Origin: Pelagibius sp028280305
GTDB taxonomy: Bacteria; Pseudomonadota; Alphaproteobacteria; Kiloniellales; Kiloniellaceae
NCBI RefSeq assembly: GCF_965233615.1
Contig: NZ_OZ247495.1
Reading direction: 5' to 3' (one strand)
DNA length: 64,000 nt
Part shown: positions 16,123-26,105 of the stretch, in pieces
Numbering within the stretch: the stretch's first letter is position 1
Layout of the letters: each line of letters starts with the position of its first letter
Made by a program: the position numbers and the translations under genes
Notes under the pieces: model-generated
Told to the model about the DNA's origin: nothing
The model's database searches: none
Seen by the model: the letters and a program-made list of their open reading frames with translations, nothing else

Positions 16123-18484
16123 GGGCGCTGAGACCATCAAGAGGGCTGAAGCGATCAAGACCGCCGAGAGCATTGCGGGCGGCGTGCGCTCGTCCTGGCG
16201 CCATGACAGTGGGCACAAGCACGTCTCCGGCGCCGCGTCCTACATCGACGACCTGCCGGCGCCCCAGGGCCTGCTGCACATCTGTCTCGGCCTTTCGACC
16301 ATCGCCCACGGCCGCATCAGGAAACTCGACTTGGAGACCGTAGGCCGGGCCGAGGGCGTGGTGCTGGTGATGACGGCGGCGGATGTGCCGGGAGAGAACG
16401 ACATCAGCCCGACCCACCGCCATGACGAACCGATCCTGGCGGAAGAGACGGTGCAGTATGTCGGCCAGCCGGTCTTCGCCGTGGCGGCGGAGACGCGTGA
16501 GCAGGCGCGCCTCGCGGTGCGCCTGGCGCAGATCGACTACGAGCCCTTGCCGGCGGTGTTGAGCTTCGCTGAGGCGCGGGAAGGTGGCGCGCTGGTGACC
16601 GAACCCATGACGCTGGCGCGCGGCGATGCGGCGGCGGCTCTGCGAGACGCGCCGCGGCGGATCACCGGCCGTATGGCTCTGGGCGGACAGGAACACTTTT
16701 ATCTGGAAAGCCAGATCGCCATGGCGATCCCGGGCGAGGACGACGAGGTGCGGGTGCTGTCTTCGACCCAGCACCCGACGGAGATCCAGACCATGGTCGC
16801 GGGGGCGCTTGGGGTGCCGGCCAATGCTGTGACGACTGAGGTGCGGCGCATGGGCGGTGCCTTCGGCGGCAAGGAGACCCAGGGCAACCTCTTTGCGGTG
16901 GTGGCGGCTCTTGTCGCCAAGAAAACCGGACGCGCCGCCAAGGTCCGCCCCGACCGCGACGACGACATGGCGATCACCGGCAAGCGTCACGACTTCGAGA
17001 TCGACTACGCCGTCGGTTTCGATGACGCGGGCCGCATCCTGGCGGTGGAAATGACTTATGCGGCGCGCTGCGGCTGGTCGGCGGATCTCTCCGGCCCCGT
17101 CACCGACCGCACCCTCTTTCATGCCGACAATTGTTACTACTTCCCCGACGTGCGCCTGACCTCGGAGCCTCTCAAAACCAACACTTGCTCCCATACCGCC
17201 TTTCGCGGCTTCGGCGGCCCCCAGGGCATGATCGGCGGCGAGCGGGTGATCGAGGAGGTGGCCTTCGCCCTCGGCAAGGACCCGCTGGAAATCCGCAAGC
17301 TGAACCTCTACGGCCCCGACGGCCGCGATATGACGCCCTATCACCAGCAGGTCGAGGACAACATTGCGCCGGAGATCATCGAGAAGCTGGAGGCCGACAG
17401 CGGCTATCAGTCCAGGCGCAAGGAGATCAGGGCCTTCAACGAAACCTCGCTGGTAATCAAGCGCGGCATCGCGCTGACGCCGGTGAAGTTCGGCATCTCC
17501 TTCACCCTCACCGCCTACAACCAGGCCGGCGCGCTGGTGCACATCTACCGCGACGGTTCCATCCACCTGAACCACGGCGGTACCGAGATGGGGCAGGGTC
17601 TCTACACCAAGGTCGCCCAGGTGGTGGCCGAGGCCTTTCAGGTCGACATCGACAGGGTGCGCATCACCGCCACCTCCACCGGCAAGGTGCCGAACACTTC
17701 GGCCACCGCGGCCTCCTCCGGCTCCGACATCAATGGCATGGCCGCGCTCGCCGCCTGCAATACCATCAAGGCGCGCCTCGTCGACTTCGCGGCCGAGAAC
17801 TGGGAGGTGCCGGAGGAGCAGGTCGCGTTTCTGCCCGGCGCGGTGCGCGTCGGCAATCAGAAGATCGCCTTTGCCGACTTCGTGAACGCCGCCTACCTGG
17901 CCCGCGTCTCCCTGTCGTCGACGGGCTTCTACAAGACGCCGAAGATTCATTGGGACCGCGCCGCGGGCAGGGGCCGGCCCTTCTACTACTTCTCCTACGG
18001 CGCGGCGGTCAGCGAGGTGGCGGTCGACACCCTGACCGGCGAGTACCGGGTGACCCGCGTCGACATCCTGCACGATGTCGGCGAGTCCCTGAACCCGGCC
18101 CTCGACCTCGGCCAGATCGAAGGCGGCTTCGTCCAGGGTATGGGCTGGCTCACCACCGAGGAACTGTGGTGGGACGACGCCGGGCGCTTGCGCACCCATG
18201 CGCCCTCGACCTACAAGATTCCGGCCTGCGGCGACCGCCCGCATGTCTTCAATGTCGACCTTTTGAAGGACAGCCCCAATCGCGAGGAAACCATCTTCCG
18301 CTCCAAGGCCGTGGGCGAACCGCCGCTGATGCTGGCGATCTCGGTCCTGCATGCGCTTTCCGATGCCGTCGCCTCGGTGGCCGACCACCGCACCTGTCCG
18401 CGCCTGGATGCCCCGGCGACGCCGGAGCGCGTCCTGATGACCATAGAACGCCTGCGCGCGGAAGCAGCGGGAGATGACGCATGA
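16115..18484 (+). CDS. xdhB: Xanthine dehydrogenase large subunit (molybdopterin)
   Basis: A 789-residue molybdenum-cofactor subunit that oxidises hypoxanthine and xanthine to urate. Family motifs are GGAFGGKETQGN, FRGFGGPQGM, the cofactor-contacting TGKVPNTSATAASSGSD, and the catalytic-glutamate segment VGEPPLMLAISVLHAL near the end. The ATG at 16115 overlaps the end of xdhA; an upstream TTG in frame is less likely. It overlaps the next ABC ATPase gene by ATGA, so the transporter belongs to the same operon. No XdhC maturation factor is in this window. Confidence 0.95.
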   Translation: MPEGAETIKRAEAIKTAESIAGGVRSSWRHDSGHKHVSGAASYIDDLPAPQGLLHICLGLSTIAHGRIRKLDLETVGRAEGVVLVMTAADVPGENDISPTHRHDEPILAEETVQYVGQPVFAVAAETREQARLAVRLAQIDYEPLPAVLSFAEAREGGALVTEPMTLARGDAAAALRDAPRRITGRMALGGQEHFYLESQIAMAIPGEDDEVRVLSSTQHPTEIQTMVAGALGVPANAVTTEVRRMGGAFGGKETQGNLFAVVAALVAKKTGRAAKVRPDRDDDMAITGKRHDFEIDYAVGFDDAGRILAVEMTYAARCGWSADLSGPVTDRTLFHADNCYYFPDVRLTSEPLKTNTCSHTAFRGFGGPQGMIGGERVIEEVAFALGKDPLEIRKLNLYGPDGRDMTPYHQQVEDNIAPEIIEKLEADSGYQSRRKEIRAFNETSLVIKRGIALTPVKFGISFTLTAYNQAGALVHIYRDGSIHLNHGGTEMGQGLYTKVAQVVAEAFQVDIDRVRITATSTGKVPNTSATAASSGSDINGMAALAACNTIKARLVDFAAENWEVPEEQVAFLPGAVRVGNQKIAFADFVNAAYLARVSLSSTGFYKTPKIHWDRAAGRGRPFYYFSYGAAVSEVAVDTLTGEYRVTRVDILHDVGESLNPALDLGQIEGGFVQGMGWLTTEELWWDDAGRLRTHAPSTYKIPACGDRPHVFNVDLLKDSPNREETIFRSKAVGEPPLMLAISVLHALSDAVASVADHRTCPRLDAPATPERVLMTIERLRAEAAGDDA

Positions 18485-20034
18485 GTCCCCCCCGCCTGGA
18501 AGTGAAGGGTGTCACGAAGCGCTTTCCCGGCGTGCTGGCCAACGACCGCGTGGACTTCGCGGTGGCGCCGGGGGAGGTTCATGCACTGCTGGGCGAGAAC
18601 GGTGCCGGTAAGTCGACGCTGGTGAAGATGATCTACGGCGTGCTGCATCCGGACGAGGGGACGCTGGCTTGGGACGGCGACGTACAGCATATCGCCGATC
18701 CCCATGCCGCCCGGGCGCTGGGCATCGGCATGGTGTTCCAACACTTCTCCCTCTTCGAGGCGATGACGGTGCTGGAGAACATCGCGCTCGGCATGGACAG
18801 GCCCGGCGACATGACGGCGCTGGCGGCGCGGGTGCGCGAGGTCTCGCAGGCCTATGGCCTGCCGCTCGATCCCGACCGCGACGTCTATACGCTCTCGGTG
18901 GGCGAGCGTCAGCGCATCGAGATCGTGCGCTGCCTGCTGCAGAACCCCAAGCTGCTGATCATGGACGAGCCGACCTCGGTGCTGACCCCGCAGGAAGTGG
19001 AGCGCCTGTTCCAGACCCTCCGCAAGCTGGCGGCGGAGGGGGTTTCCATCCTCTACATCTCCCACAAGCTGGAGGAGATCAAACAGCTCTGCGACCGCGC
19101 CACCATCCTGCGCGGCGGCCGGGTGGTGGGGGAATGCGACCCGGCGGCGGAGACCGCCAAGTCGATGGCGCAGATGATGATCGGGGCCGAGCTGAAGAGC
19201 GTCACCCGGCGCGGCGCCGAAAGCTTCGGGGAGCCGCGGCTGGTGGTTGAGGGGCTCACCCTGGCCTCCGAAGACCTGCACGGCGTCGATCTGAAAAACA
19301 TCTCCTTCCAGGTGCGCGCGGGAGAGATCTTCGGCATCGCCGGGGTCGCCGGCAACGGCCAGAACGAACTGCTGCTGGGCCTCTCCGGCGAGCGGCTGGC
19401 CGATCACGACGCGGTGCTGCGCATCGACGGCAAAGCGCTCGGCCGCGGCAATGCCGGGCGGCGGCGCAAGCACGGGCTCTGCTCGGTGCCGGAGGAGCGC
19501 AACGGCCACGGCGCGGTGCCGGGCATGAGCCTCAGCGAGAACGGCGTGCTCAGCGCCCATCACCGCATGGGCCTCGTCTCCTCTCTTTTCATCCGGGCCG
19601 GGGCGGCGGCGCGCTTCGCCGCGGAAATCGTCAAGACCTTCGACGTGCGCACGCCGGGCACCGGCGTTTCCGCCGGCAGTCTCTCCGGCGGCAACCTGCA
19701 GAAGTTCGTGGTCGGGCGGGAGATCCTGCAGAAGCCGACGGTGCTGGTGGTCTCGCAGCCGACCTGGGGCGTCGATGCCGGGGCGGCGGCGACCATCCAC
19801 CAGGCCCTGGCCGATTTGGCGGCCGAGGGCGTCGCGGTGGTGGTCGTCTCCCAGGACCTCGACGAACTGCTGGCGATCACCGACCGCCTGGCGGTGATCA
19901 ATGTCGGGGTGCTCTCCAGCGCCATGGCGACACGTGACGCCTCGGTCGAGGAAATCGGATTGTTGATGGGCGGCGTGCACGGCCTCGATACCGCTCCGGC
20001 AGAGGCGGAAGCGGAGACGGCAAATGTTGCTTAG
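18481..20034 (+). CDS. Nucleoside/purine ABC importer, duplicated ATPase
   Basis: A 517-residue ATPase with two ABC modules, as in sugar and nucleoside importers of the BMP class. Module 1 has Walker A (GENGAGKSTLVKM), signature (LSVGERQRIEIVR) and Walker B (LLIMDEPTSVLTPQE). Module 2 has a degenerate P-loop (IAGVAGNGQNELLLGL) and the signature SGGNLQKFVVGREI, with SQPTWGVDAGAA in place of the usual DEP segment, a common asymmetry in this family. It overlaps xdhB and the next permease, so purine import is coupled to oxidation. Confidence 0.92.
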   Translation: MSPPRLEVKGVTKRFPGVLANDRVDFAVAPGEVHALLGENGAGKSTLVKMIYGVLHPDEGTLAWDGDVQHIADPHAARALGIGMVFQHFSLFEAMTVLENIALGMDRPGDMTALAARVREVSQAYGLPLDPDRDVYTLSVGERQRIEIVRCLLQNPKLLIMDEPTSVLTPQEVERLFQTLRKLAAEGVSILYISHKLEEIKQLCDRATILRGGRVVGECDPAAETAKSMAQMMIGAELKSVTRRGAESFGEPRLVVEGLTLASEDLHGVDLKNISFQVRAGEIFGIAGVAGNGQNELLLGLSGERLADHDAVLRIDGKALGRGNAGRRRKHGLCSVPEERNGHGAVPGMSLSENGVLSAHHRMGLVSSLFIRAGAAARFAAEIVKTFDVRTPGTGVSAGSLSGGNLQKFVVGREILQKPTVLVVSQPTWGVDAGAAATIHQALADLAAEGVAVVVVSQDLDELLAITDRLAVINVGVLSSAMATRDASVEEIGLLMGGVHGLDTAPAEAEAETANVA

Positions 20035-21145
20035 TCCCGCTTCCTGGAAGATCGAGGCGCGGCGGGAGATCCCGCGCAGCCTGCTCTACGCCACGCCGCT
20101 GCTGGCGGTGGCGCTGACCGTGATCGCCGGTTTCTTCATCTTTCTCTTCATGGGCTACGACCCGCTGCTGGCGCTCTATCACTTCTTCATCTCGCCGCTG
20201 CTCAGCCTCTACGGCCTCAGCGAACTGATGGTGAAGGCGGGTCCCTTGATCATGATCGGCGTCGGCCTCGCCGTCGGTTTCCGCGCCAATGTCTGGAATA
20301 TCGGCGCCGAGGGCCAGTTGACGCTGGGGGCGATCACCGGCGGCGTGGTGGCGCTGGCCTTCTGGAACCAGGCGGGCTGGTGGATCCTGCCGCTGATGTG
20401 CGCGGCGGGCATCCTGGGCGGCATGGCCTATGCGGCGGTCCCGGCTTTCCTGCGCAGCCGTTTCAACGTGAACGAGATCCTGACCAGCCTGATGCTGACC
20501 TATGTCGCGACGCTGTTCCTTTCGACTCTCGTCTTCGGCCCCCTGAAAGATCCCATGGGTTTCAACTTTCCGCAGTCGCGCATGTTCAGCGATTCGGCCC
20601 TGCTGCCAATCCTGCTGGAGGGTACGCGGATGCACCTGGGCAGCGGTCTCGCCATTGCCATTGCCGTCGCGGGCTGGGTGATGATGACCTTCACCATCGT
20701 CGGCTTTCAGATCCGCGTGCTGGGCCAGGCCCCGGCGGCGGCGCGCTATGCCGGTTTCAGCGGCAAGCGTCTCATCTGGTTCTGCCTGCTGCTGAGCGGC
20801 GGCCTCGCCGGGCTCGCCGGCACCTTCGAAGTCGCCGGGCCCATCGGCCAGTTGGTGCCGGTCATCACCCCGGGCTACGGCTTCACCGCCATCATCGTCG
20901 CCTTCCTCGGGCGGCTGCATCCCCTGGGGATCATCCTTTCCGGCCTTTTGATGGCGCTTTCCTACATCGGCGGCGAGAACGCCCAGGTGGTGGTCGGCCT
21001 GCCCCAGGCGGTGACCGGCGTGTTCCAGGGCCTGCTGCTGTTCTTCCTGCTCGCCTCCGACTTCCTGGTGCGCTACCGCATCCGCTATCGCCGTCCGGCG
21101 GGCGACACCTCCAACCCGGCTCAGAGCGTGGAGGTGGCGCCATGA
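20024..21145 (+). CDS. BMP-type ABC importer permease 1
   Basis: A 373-residue inner-membrane permease of the BPD_transp_2 (YufP-like) family with about nine hydrophobic segments. The GANVWNIGAEGQLTLGAITGG-like segment (RANVWNIGAEGQLTLGA) is the typical early motif, and SGGLAGLAGTFEVAG lies in the later conserved loop. It starts 11 bases inside the end of the ATPase gene. With the next permease it forms the heterodimeric pore. Confidence 0.92.
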   Translation: MLLSPASWKIEARREIPRSLLYATPLLAVALTVIAGFFIFLFMGYDPLLALYHFFISPLLSLYGLSELMVKAGPLIMIGVGLAVGFRANVWNIGAEGQLTLGAITGGVVALAFWNQAGWWILPLMCAAGILGGMAYAAVPAFLRSRFNVNEILTSLMLTYVATLFLSTLVFGPLKDPMGFNFPQSRMFSDSALLPILLEGTRMHLGSGLAIAIAVAGWVMMTFTIVGFQIRVLGQAPAAARYAGFSGKRLIWFCLLLSGGLAGLAGTFEVAGPIGQLVPVITPGYGFTAIIVAFLGRLHPLGIILSGLLMALSYIGGENAQVVVGLPQAVTGVFQGLLLFFLLASDFLVRYRIRYRRPAGDTSNPAQSVEVAP

Positions 21146-22068
21146 GCGCGGAGGCCCTGGTGCCGATCATCCTCACTGTGGTCGGCGCGGCGACGCCGCT
21201 GCTCTTCGCGGCGCTGGGCGAGCTGGTGGTGGAGAAATCCGGCGTCCTCAACCTGGGGGTCGAGGGCATGATGATCATGGGCGCTGTCACCGCCTTTGGT
21301 GTCGCCGTGACCACCGGCTCCGGCACCCTGGGCGTATTGGCGGGAGCGGCGGCGGGCATGGCCATGGCCTTCATCTTCGGCGTCCTGACCCTCACCCTGG
21401 CGGCCAACCAGGTCGCCACCGGCCTGGCGCTCACCATCTTTGGCCTCGGCCTTTCCGCCCTGCTCGGCGTCGGTTTCATCGGCATCCCGGTGGAGCCTCT
21501 GGCCAAGCTGGCGATCCCCGGCCTCAGCGATCTGCCGCTGGTCGGGCCGCTGTTCTTCGCCCACGACGCCCTGGTCTATCTGTCGATCTTCGCGGTCTTC
21601 GCCGTTGCCTGGTTCCTGAAGAAATCGCGCGCCGGGATGATCCTGCGCGCGGTGGGCGAATCCGACATCTCGGCCCATTCCATCGGCTACGACGTCATCG
21701 CCGTGCGCTACCGCGCCGTGCTCTTCGGCGGCGCCATGGCGGGCCTGGGCGGGGCCTTCCTGTCGCTCGCCTACACGCCGCTGTGGAACGAGGGCATGAC
21801 GGCGGGGCGCGGCTGGATCGCCCTGGCCCTGGTGGTGTTTTCCTCCTGGCGGCCCGGGCGCTTGCTGGCCGGGGCCTACCTCTTCGGCGGGGTCACCATC
21901 CTGCAGCTCTACAGCCAGGGCGCGGGGGTCGAGATCCCCGCCCAGGTGCTGTCCATGCTGCCCTATCTGGCGACCATTCTTGTACTGACGATTATCGCCG
22001 CCGGCCCCTGGAAGGGCCGCCTCGACGCACCGGCTTGCCTTGGCAAGCCTTTTAGGCCATCAAGTTAA
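21142..22068 (+). CDS. BMP-type ABC importer permease 2
   Basis: A 308-residue permease of the YufQ-like class, shorter than its partner. It has the matching early motif EKSGVLNLGVEGMMIMGAV and later VLFGGAMAGLGGAFLSLAYTP. The ATG at 21142 overlaps the preceding stop as ATGA; longer in-frame readings upstream are shadow sequence. It is followed after 46 bases by the substrate-binding protein gene. Confidence 0.92.
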   Translation: MSAEALVPIILTVVGAATPLLFAALGELVVEKSGVLNLGVEGMMIMGAVTAFGVAVTTGSGTLGVLAGAAAGMAMAFIFGVLTLTLAANQVATGLALTIFGLGLSALLGVGFIGIPVEPLAKLAIPGLSDLPLVGPLFFAHDALVYLSIFAVFAVAWFLKKSRAGMILRAVGESDISAHSIGYDVIAVRYRAVLFGGAMAGLGGAFLSLAYTPLWNEGMTAGRGWIALALVVFSSWRPGRLLAGAYLFGGVTILQLYSQGAGVEIPAQVLSMLPYLATILVLTIIAAGPWKGRLDAPACLGKPFRPSS

Positions 22069-22114
22069 ATCAAGGGACACCGACAAAAGAGAACCCAAAA
22101 GCAAGGAGGCTCAG

Positions 22115-23194
22115 ATGAGCAACAACGTTTCCCGCCGCCACTTTCTGGCCGGCAGCACCGCCGCCGCCGGCGCCCTTTCCTTGGGCGGCGCTTCGGCCCT
22201 GGCCGCCGACCCCCTGAAGGTCGGTTTCGTTTACGTCGGCCCGATCGGCGACTTCGGCTGGACCCACGGCCACGACGTCGGGCGCAAGGCCATCGAAAAG
22301 GAATTCGGCGACAAGGTGGAAACCTCCTACGTCGAAAGCGTGCCGGAGGCCGACAGCGAGCGCGTCATCCGCCAACTCGCCGCCGCTGGCAACGATCTGA
22401 TCTTCACCACCTCCTTCGGCTATATGAACCCGACCATCCGGGTTGCCAAGCAGTTCCCCGACGTGAAGTTCGAGCATGCTACCGGCTATCAGACCGCGGC
22501 CAACGTCTCGGCCTACAACGCGCGCTTCTACGAAGGCCGCGCCGTCATCGGCACCATCGCCGGGCATATCACCAAGACCGGCAAGTTCGGCTACATCGCC
22601 TCCTTCCCCATTCCCGAGGTGGTGATGGGCATCAACGCCTTCATCCTCGCCGCCCGCAAGGTGAAGCCGGATGCGGAGATCTCCGTGGTCTGGGTGAACT
22701 CCTGGTTCGACCCGGGCAAGGAGGCCGATGCCGCCAAGGTGCTGATCGACCAGGGCTGCGACGTCATCACCCAGCACACCGACAGCGCCGCGCCGATCCA
22801 GACCGCCGGCAGCCGCGGCGTCTGGTGCTTCGGCCAGGCCTCGGACATGTCCAGCTTCTCGCCGGAATACCATGCCACCGCCATCCTGGATGTCTGGGAC
22901 AACTACTATATAGAGCGCACCCGCGCGGTGATGGAGGGTACCTGGGAAACCTCCAGCGTCTGGCAGGGCATGAAGGAAGGCCTGGTCCAGATGGCCCCCT
23001 ACAACGAACGCCTGCCGGCCGAGGCGGTGGCAGCGGCGGAGAAGGTGCGCAAGGGCATCCTCGACGGCTCCCACCACCCCTTCACCGGTCCGATCAAGGG
23101 CCAGGACGGCAAGGAACGCATCGCCGCCGGCGAAACCATGGACGACGGCGCGCTCTTGTCGATGGACTGGTACGTCGAGGGCGTGACGGCGTAA
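22115..23194 (+). CDS. BMP family substrate-binding protein, Tat-exported
   Basis: A 359-residue periplasmic binding protein of the BMP/PnrA family, whose members bind nucleosides or purines. The N-terminus shows a twin-arginine signal (SRRHFLAG followed by an Ala-rich core, cleavage near ALA-ADP). The mature part has VGFVYVGPIGDFGWTHGHDVGRKAIEKEFG and GTIAGHITKTGKFGYIASFPIPEVV, typical of the family. AAGGAGG precedes the ATG at 22115. Because it ends the uraH-xdhAB-ABC operon, the likely ligand is xanthine, urate, allantoin or a nucleoside; the exact one cannot be read from sequence. Confidence 0.93.
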   Translation: MSNNVSRRHFLAGSTAAAGALSLGGASALAADPLKVGFVYVGPIGDFGWTHGHDVGRKAIEKEFGDKVETSYVESVPEADSERVIRQLAAAGNDLIFTTSFGYMNPTIRVAKQFPDVKFEHATGYQTAANVSAYNARFYEGRAVIGTIAGHITKTGKFGYIASFPIPEVVMGINAFILAARKVKPDAEISVVWVNSWFDPGKEADAAKVLIDQGCDVITQHTDSAAPIQTAGSRGVWCFGQASDMSSFSPEYHATAILDVWDNYYIERTRAVMEGTWETSSVWQGMKEGLVQMAPYNERLPAEAVAAAEKVRKGILDGSHHPFTGPIKGQDGKERIAAGETMDDGALLSMDWYVEGVTA

Positions 23195-23220
23195 ACCGAA
23201 GCGGCGGGGATAATGCGAAA

Positions 23221-23250
23221 GCGGCGGGGCCAATGGCTCCGCCGTTTTTG
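23221..23250 (+). terminator. Rho-independent terminator after the purine operon
   Basis: A GC-rich stem (GCGGCGGGGCC against GGCTCCGCCGT with an AAT loop) is followed by a T-run, TTTTTG. It lies 27 bases after the stop of the BMP binding-protein gene and marks the right end of the purine operon. Confidence 0.7.
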
Positions 23251-23492
23251 TGTGGGTGTTGCTTTGCCGTCAGTACGCTTAAACGTTGTTCTCGACGGGG
23301 CTCTTGAACTGAGGTTTGCTTAACATGTGCCGGCGACGAACTACCCAGCTAAGGGGCTTCTGTGGCTTTCGATACAAACAAACCTTGAGCGCTGTTCAGC
23401 GATGCAGCTTAGTTGTCCATTAAATTGGACATTCGGTGATTAGGTATCCTTTGGATTGGTAAGAGTCCGAACAGCAGAGCTCTAAAGTGATG
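23251..23492. other. AT-rich spacer at the left edge of the island, with a palindrome
   Basis: This non-coding stretch changes from the high GC of the purine operon to the lower GC of the island. It contains the inverted repeat TGTCCA-TTAAAT-TGGACA (23414-23431), which could be an operator or a recombination-site remnant. No tRNA or integrase is visible, so no attachment site can be named. Confidence 0.45.
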
Positions 23493-26105
23493 TTATCCCC
23501 GTCCCTGCAAACGAATGCGCAGCTCGTTCTCAATCTCAGCGCGAATGTCGAATCGGGTCTCAGTCTCCAGTTCGAGTGTCACAGCAACGGCGAAGTGTAT
23601 ATCGTCGTCAGGGCTGAGACCTCCGCCTGAGTTATCCCGACATTGAATACGAATGGGGAGTACAGCCTCTTCCCCATAGTTTGGAACCACGGGACTACTA
23701 TTTATCAACCGCCTGGACCAAACTGTACCGCGTTTGATGATATTTGCGTCCAGTTGCTGCGCCTTCATGTCCAGGCCCCAGCCATCGTCTTCGATAAGTT
23801 CACCAAGTAGATCAGTTCCGTGCGGGACAGCCTCAAGCAGCGCCAGTCGGTATCTAGCCCGAGTTGGTAGAACCGGGGAAAACCAAGCAATTGTCACCCA
23901 CATGGAGCGACCAATGCGTTCGCCCGCCAGAGACGGTGGCAGTGGCACGTTAAAGAGAACTGCCCGATCTTTACGGACAGTCGCAGTTCCAACCATCGTG
24001 GCGCCATAATCTGGTGCCTCGCACATAAATATCTCATTCAGGTGGCCGTGACCAAAGTAGCGACAGACTTCCTCGCGCGCTGCAGAATGATTGCCATCCA
24101 ATCGAGCCTTCTCGGATTCATAGTAGGCGACAGCATTGTCCGGCCAACGGGCGGCGTTAATGGCCAGCGCCTTTGTGATCAAGGCAAGATCACGGCGCTC
24201 TAACATTTGTTGCGCAAAAGGCCCTTCTTCTCTCAGAAGCTCCGTCGCGGAGTTGACGTGGGCTCGTGTGGCTAAAGCGTTGCTGCAACTAGTTCCTCGA
24301 ACTCGGTATCGAGATGCTACTCCCCTCTGAGCTGTAGCCGCATGAAGACCAGTCCGTTGATTTTGGTTTGGAACAGAGAGTCTGAGATGATTGCCCGCCG
24401 GAAAGACCCGAATGTCGTGCTGTCCTCCTGTGTGAATGTAGTCGGGTTTAATGGATCGAAATGCGCCTAGACCGACGCCTGACGTGATCGCCGGTTGGAT
24501 TTCGCCATCATTGCTCAGAGAAACCATCCCTGCTTGCAATGGCATTGATGGGTCACTGAGATCCTCGGACGCGGCCCCTACAGTGACTACGTTTACGGCT
24601 TCAGCTGGCGCCAAGATGGCCCTGCTGTGACGAGTACTACGCATTGCTTCTTCGACAAGGCGGGTTTGCCTGTCTTGACCGCTGTTCTCAAACTCGATTG
24701 ACGTCATGTTCGGGATGACTAAGTCTTCCGTTATGTTTCCCGCCGACACTGTAAAGAGTACCCCGTGATGGTCGGCCCACCAATCGAGTAAACGCGCCAA
24801 CGAACTTATCTGTCCAGCAAAGTGTGACCTACGAACACCAATGGAAAAGTTCACAATGAAGGCATCCGGAGCCAGAGGTTCGTCACCCAGGAAGGCTCTT
24901 GTAAGAGCGATATGAACCATATCTACAAAGAGTCTATCTCTGGGTGATGATGCCCCATTTGCGTCATCAACAAGTACCGGGATTGTGAGAAGCCTTGCGC
25001 CAGAGAGCGGAGACCCATCGGCTTCGAGATCGCCCCGCAGAATCAATGAAGCCATTGAGGTCGCATGGCGCCGGTGCTGAACTTGGGACAGCCGGACAAG
25101 ATCATGGATGTCTTCAATGACAACACCACCGTCGAGAGCAGGGTGGGCGGCAATTGGGGTGCCGTCGAGTATAACAGCGCTGATTGGCGCGTCTGGGTCG
25201 AATGGCGGAAGATCATCGAAGCGGTCCGTCGGCTCATCGTCTGTAAGGTCGGGAAGAGATTGAGCAATCGTTTGGGGCAGCACAAATTGCAAGCCTTCGA
25301 TTGTCGCGAGCCCATCCGGTGAGAATGGATTTCTCAGCATTGCTCTGACGGCGGCTGACGGCATATCGATTAGGGCTGCTTCATAGCTAAACCCATCGAG
25401 ATTGATTGAGCTGATTGTGAGGACTTGTCCACCAAGGGCCTCGACACGCGCGCGCGTATCGTTTTGCCATTTGCTGCGCTGAACCATATTTGCCGTCGGC
25501 CATATCTCGAGTTCGAGGCGGATTGGATCGGCGTCGTTCTCGGACAATTCCTGAAGAAGCTCTGCCTTAGCCTGCGGGGTTAAACGGTCCTGTGGACCCC
25601 AGACACGAACATCCGCGAGCATGTCAAAAAGCTTCCACCAGGGCGCTAGCCCATAGGGTTTTTCCTCAGCATTCTGATAGGCGCGCCATAGCTGCAGCAT
25701 GCGTTGGAGATCTGCCGAGGAGGGCATCACTGCATAGAGTGTGGGTGCGGCAGCCTCGACATAATCGTCAATGAGTTCTTCAGGGATTTCGTAGGCATCA
25801 TCGAGTCGATCTTCGATAAGCAGTTCGAACCCTATTCGCGCGGCTGCTTTTTGAAAGTTCGGTATGGGTAGCAGAGTTTCAAAGACCAATGCTCGCTCGG
25901 GCGCGATCCCGCTAGGGTCTTGTCGCAAAAGCACTTCCGGCGCCTCACCCTGAAATGCTTGCTGAAGGCGCCGGAATGTATAGCCGAGACGCGCCTCTTG
26001 GCCTTGGCGGCCGGCACCTCTTGGCCGTCTTCGTTTGTCGGGAGTTCCAGTTAAACGAACCGTGGGTACGGGATCAGGCAGTCGCAGGATCGGTCGATCT
26101 GTCAT
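23493..26105 (-). CDS. Subtilisin-like S8 serine protease, IetS-like
   Basis: An 870-residue protein with an N-terminal region of about 300 residues without recognised motifs, then an S8 peptidase domain. The triad is visible as Asp314 (AVILDGTPIA), His347 (HRRHATSMASL) and Ser606 (RGTSCSNALA), with Asn457 (VSAGN) as oxyanion residue. A C-terminal domain of about 250 residues follows. No signal peptide is seen, so it is probably cytoplasmic. It overlaps the end of the AAA ATPase gene by 32 bases. The ATPase-protease pair recalls IetA/IetS of Agrobacterium plasmids, a plasmid-exclusion trait later listed among candidate defence systems. Base composition is lower in GC than the flanks. Confidence 0.88.
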   Translation of the reverse strand: MTDRPILRLPDPVPTVRLTGTPDKRRRPRGAGRQGQEARLGYTFRRLQQAFQGEAPEVLLRQDPSGIAPERALVFETLLPIPNFQKAAARIGFELLIEDRLDDAYEIPEELIDDYVEAAAPTLYAVMPSSADLQRMLQLWRAYQNAEEKPYGLAPWWKLFDMLADVRVWGPQDRLTPQAKAELLQELSENDADPIRLELEIWPTANMVQRSKWQNDTRARVEALGGQVLTISSINLDGFSYEAALIDMPSAAVRAMLRNPFSPDGLATIEGLQFVLPQTIAQSLPDLTDDEPTDRFDDLPPFDPDAPISAVILDGTPIAAHPALDGGVVIEDIHDLVRLSQVQHRRHATSMASLILRGDLEADGSPLSGARLLTIPVLVDDANGASSPRDRLFVDMVHIALTRAFLGDEPLAPDAFIVNFSIGVRRSHFAGQISSLARLLDWWADHHGVLFTVSAGNITEDLVIPNMTSIEFENSGQDRQTRLVEEAMRSTRHSRAILAPAEAVNVVTVGAASEDLSDPSMPLQAGMVSLSNDGEIQPAITSGVGLGAFRSIKPDYIHTGGQHDIRVFPAGNHLRLSVPNQNQRTGLHAATAQRGVASRYRVRGTSCSNALATRAHVNSATELLREEGPFAQQMLERRDLALITKALAINAARWPDNAVAYYESEKARLDGNHSAAREEVCRYFGHGHLNEIFMCEAPDYGATMVGTATVRKDRAVLFNVPLPPSLAGERIGRSMWVTIAWFSPVLPTRARYRLALLEAVPHGTDLLGELIEDDGWGLDMKAQQLDANIIKRGTVWSRRLINSSPVVPNYGEEAVLPIRIQCRDNSGGGLSPDDDIHFAVAVTLELETETRFDIRAEIENELRIRLQGRG

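Noticed and set aside
16055..18388. A 777-residue open frame on the minus strand opposite xdhB, and similar long frames opposite 14455-16218, 38719-40941 and 49456-51480
   Set aside because: They are mirror frames of high-GC genes. Their products are rich in Arg, Gly, His and Asp, have no family motifs, and the opposite strand encodes recognised proteins with intact motifs.
23251..23492. Search for a tRNA or attachment site at the edge of the protease-ATPase island
   Set aside because: No tRNA cloverleaf, integrase or direct repeat pair could be seen at either edge.
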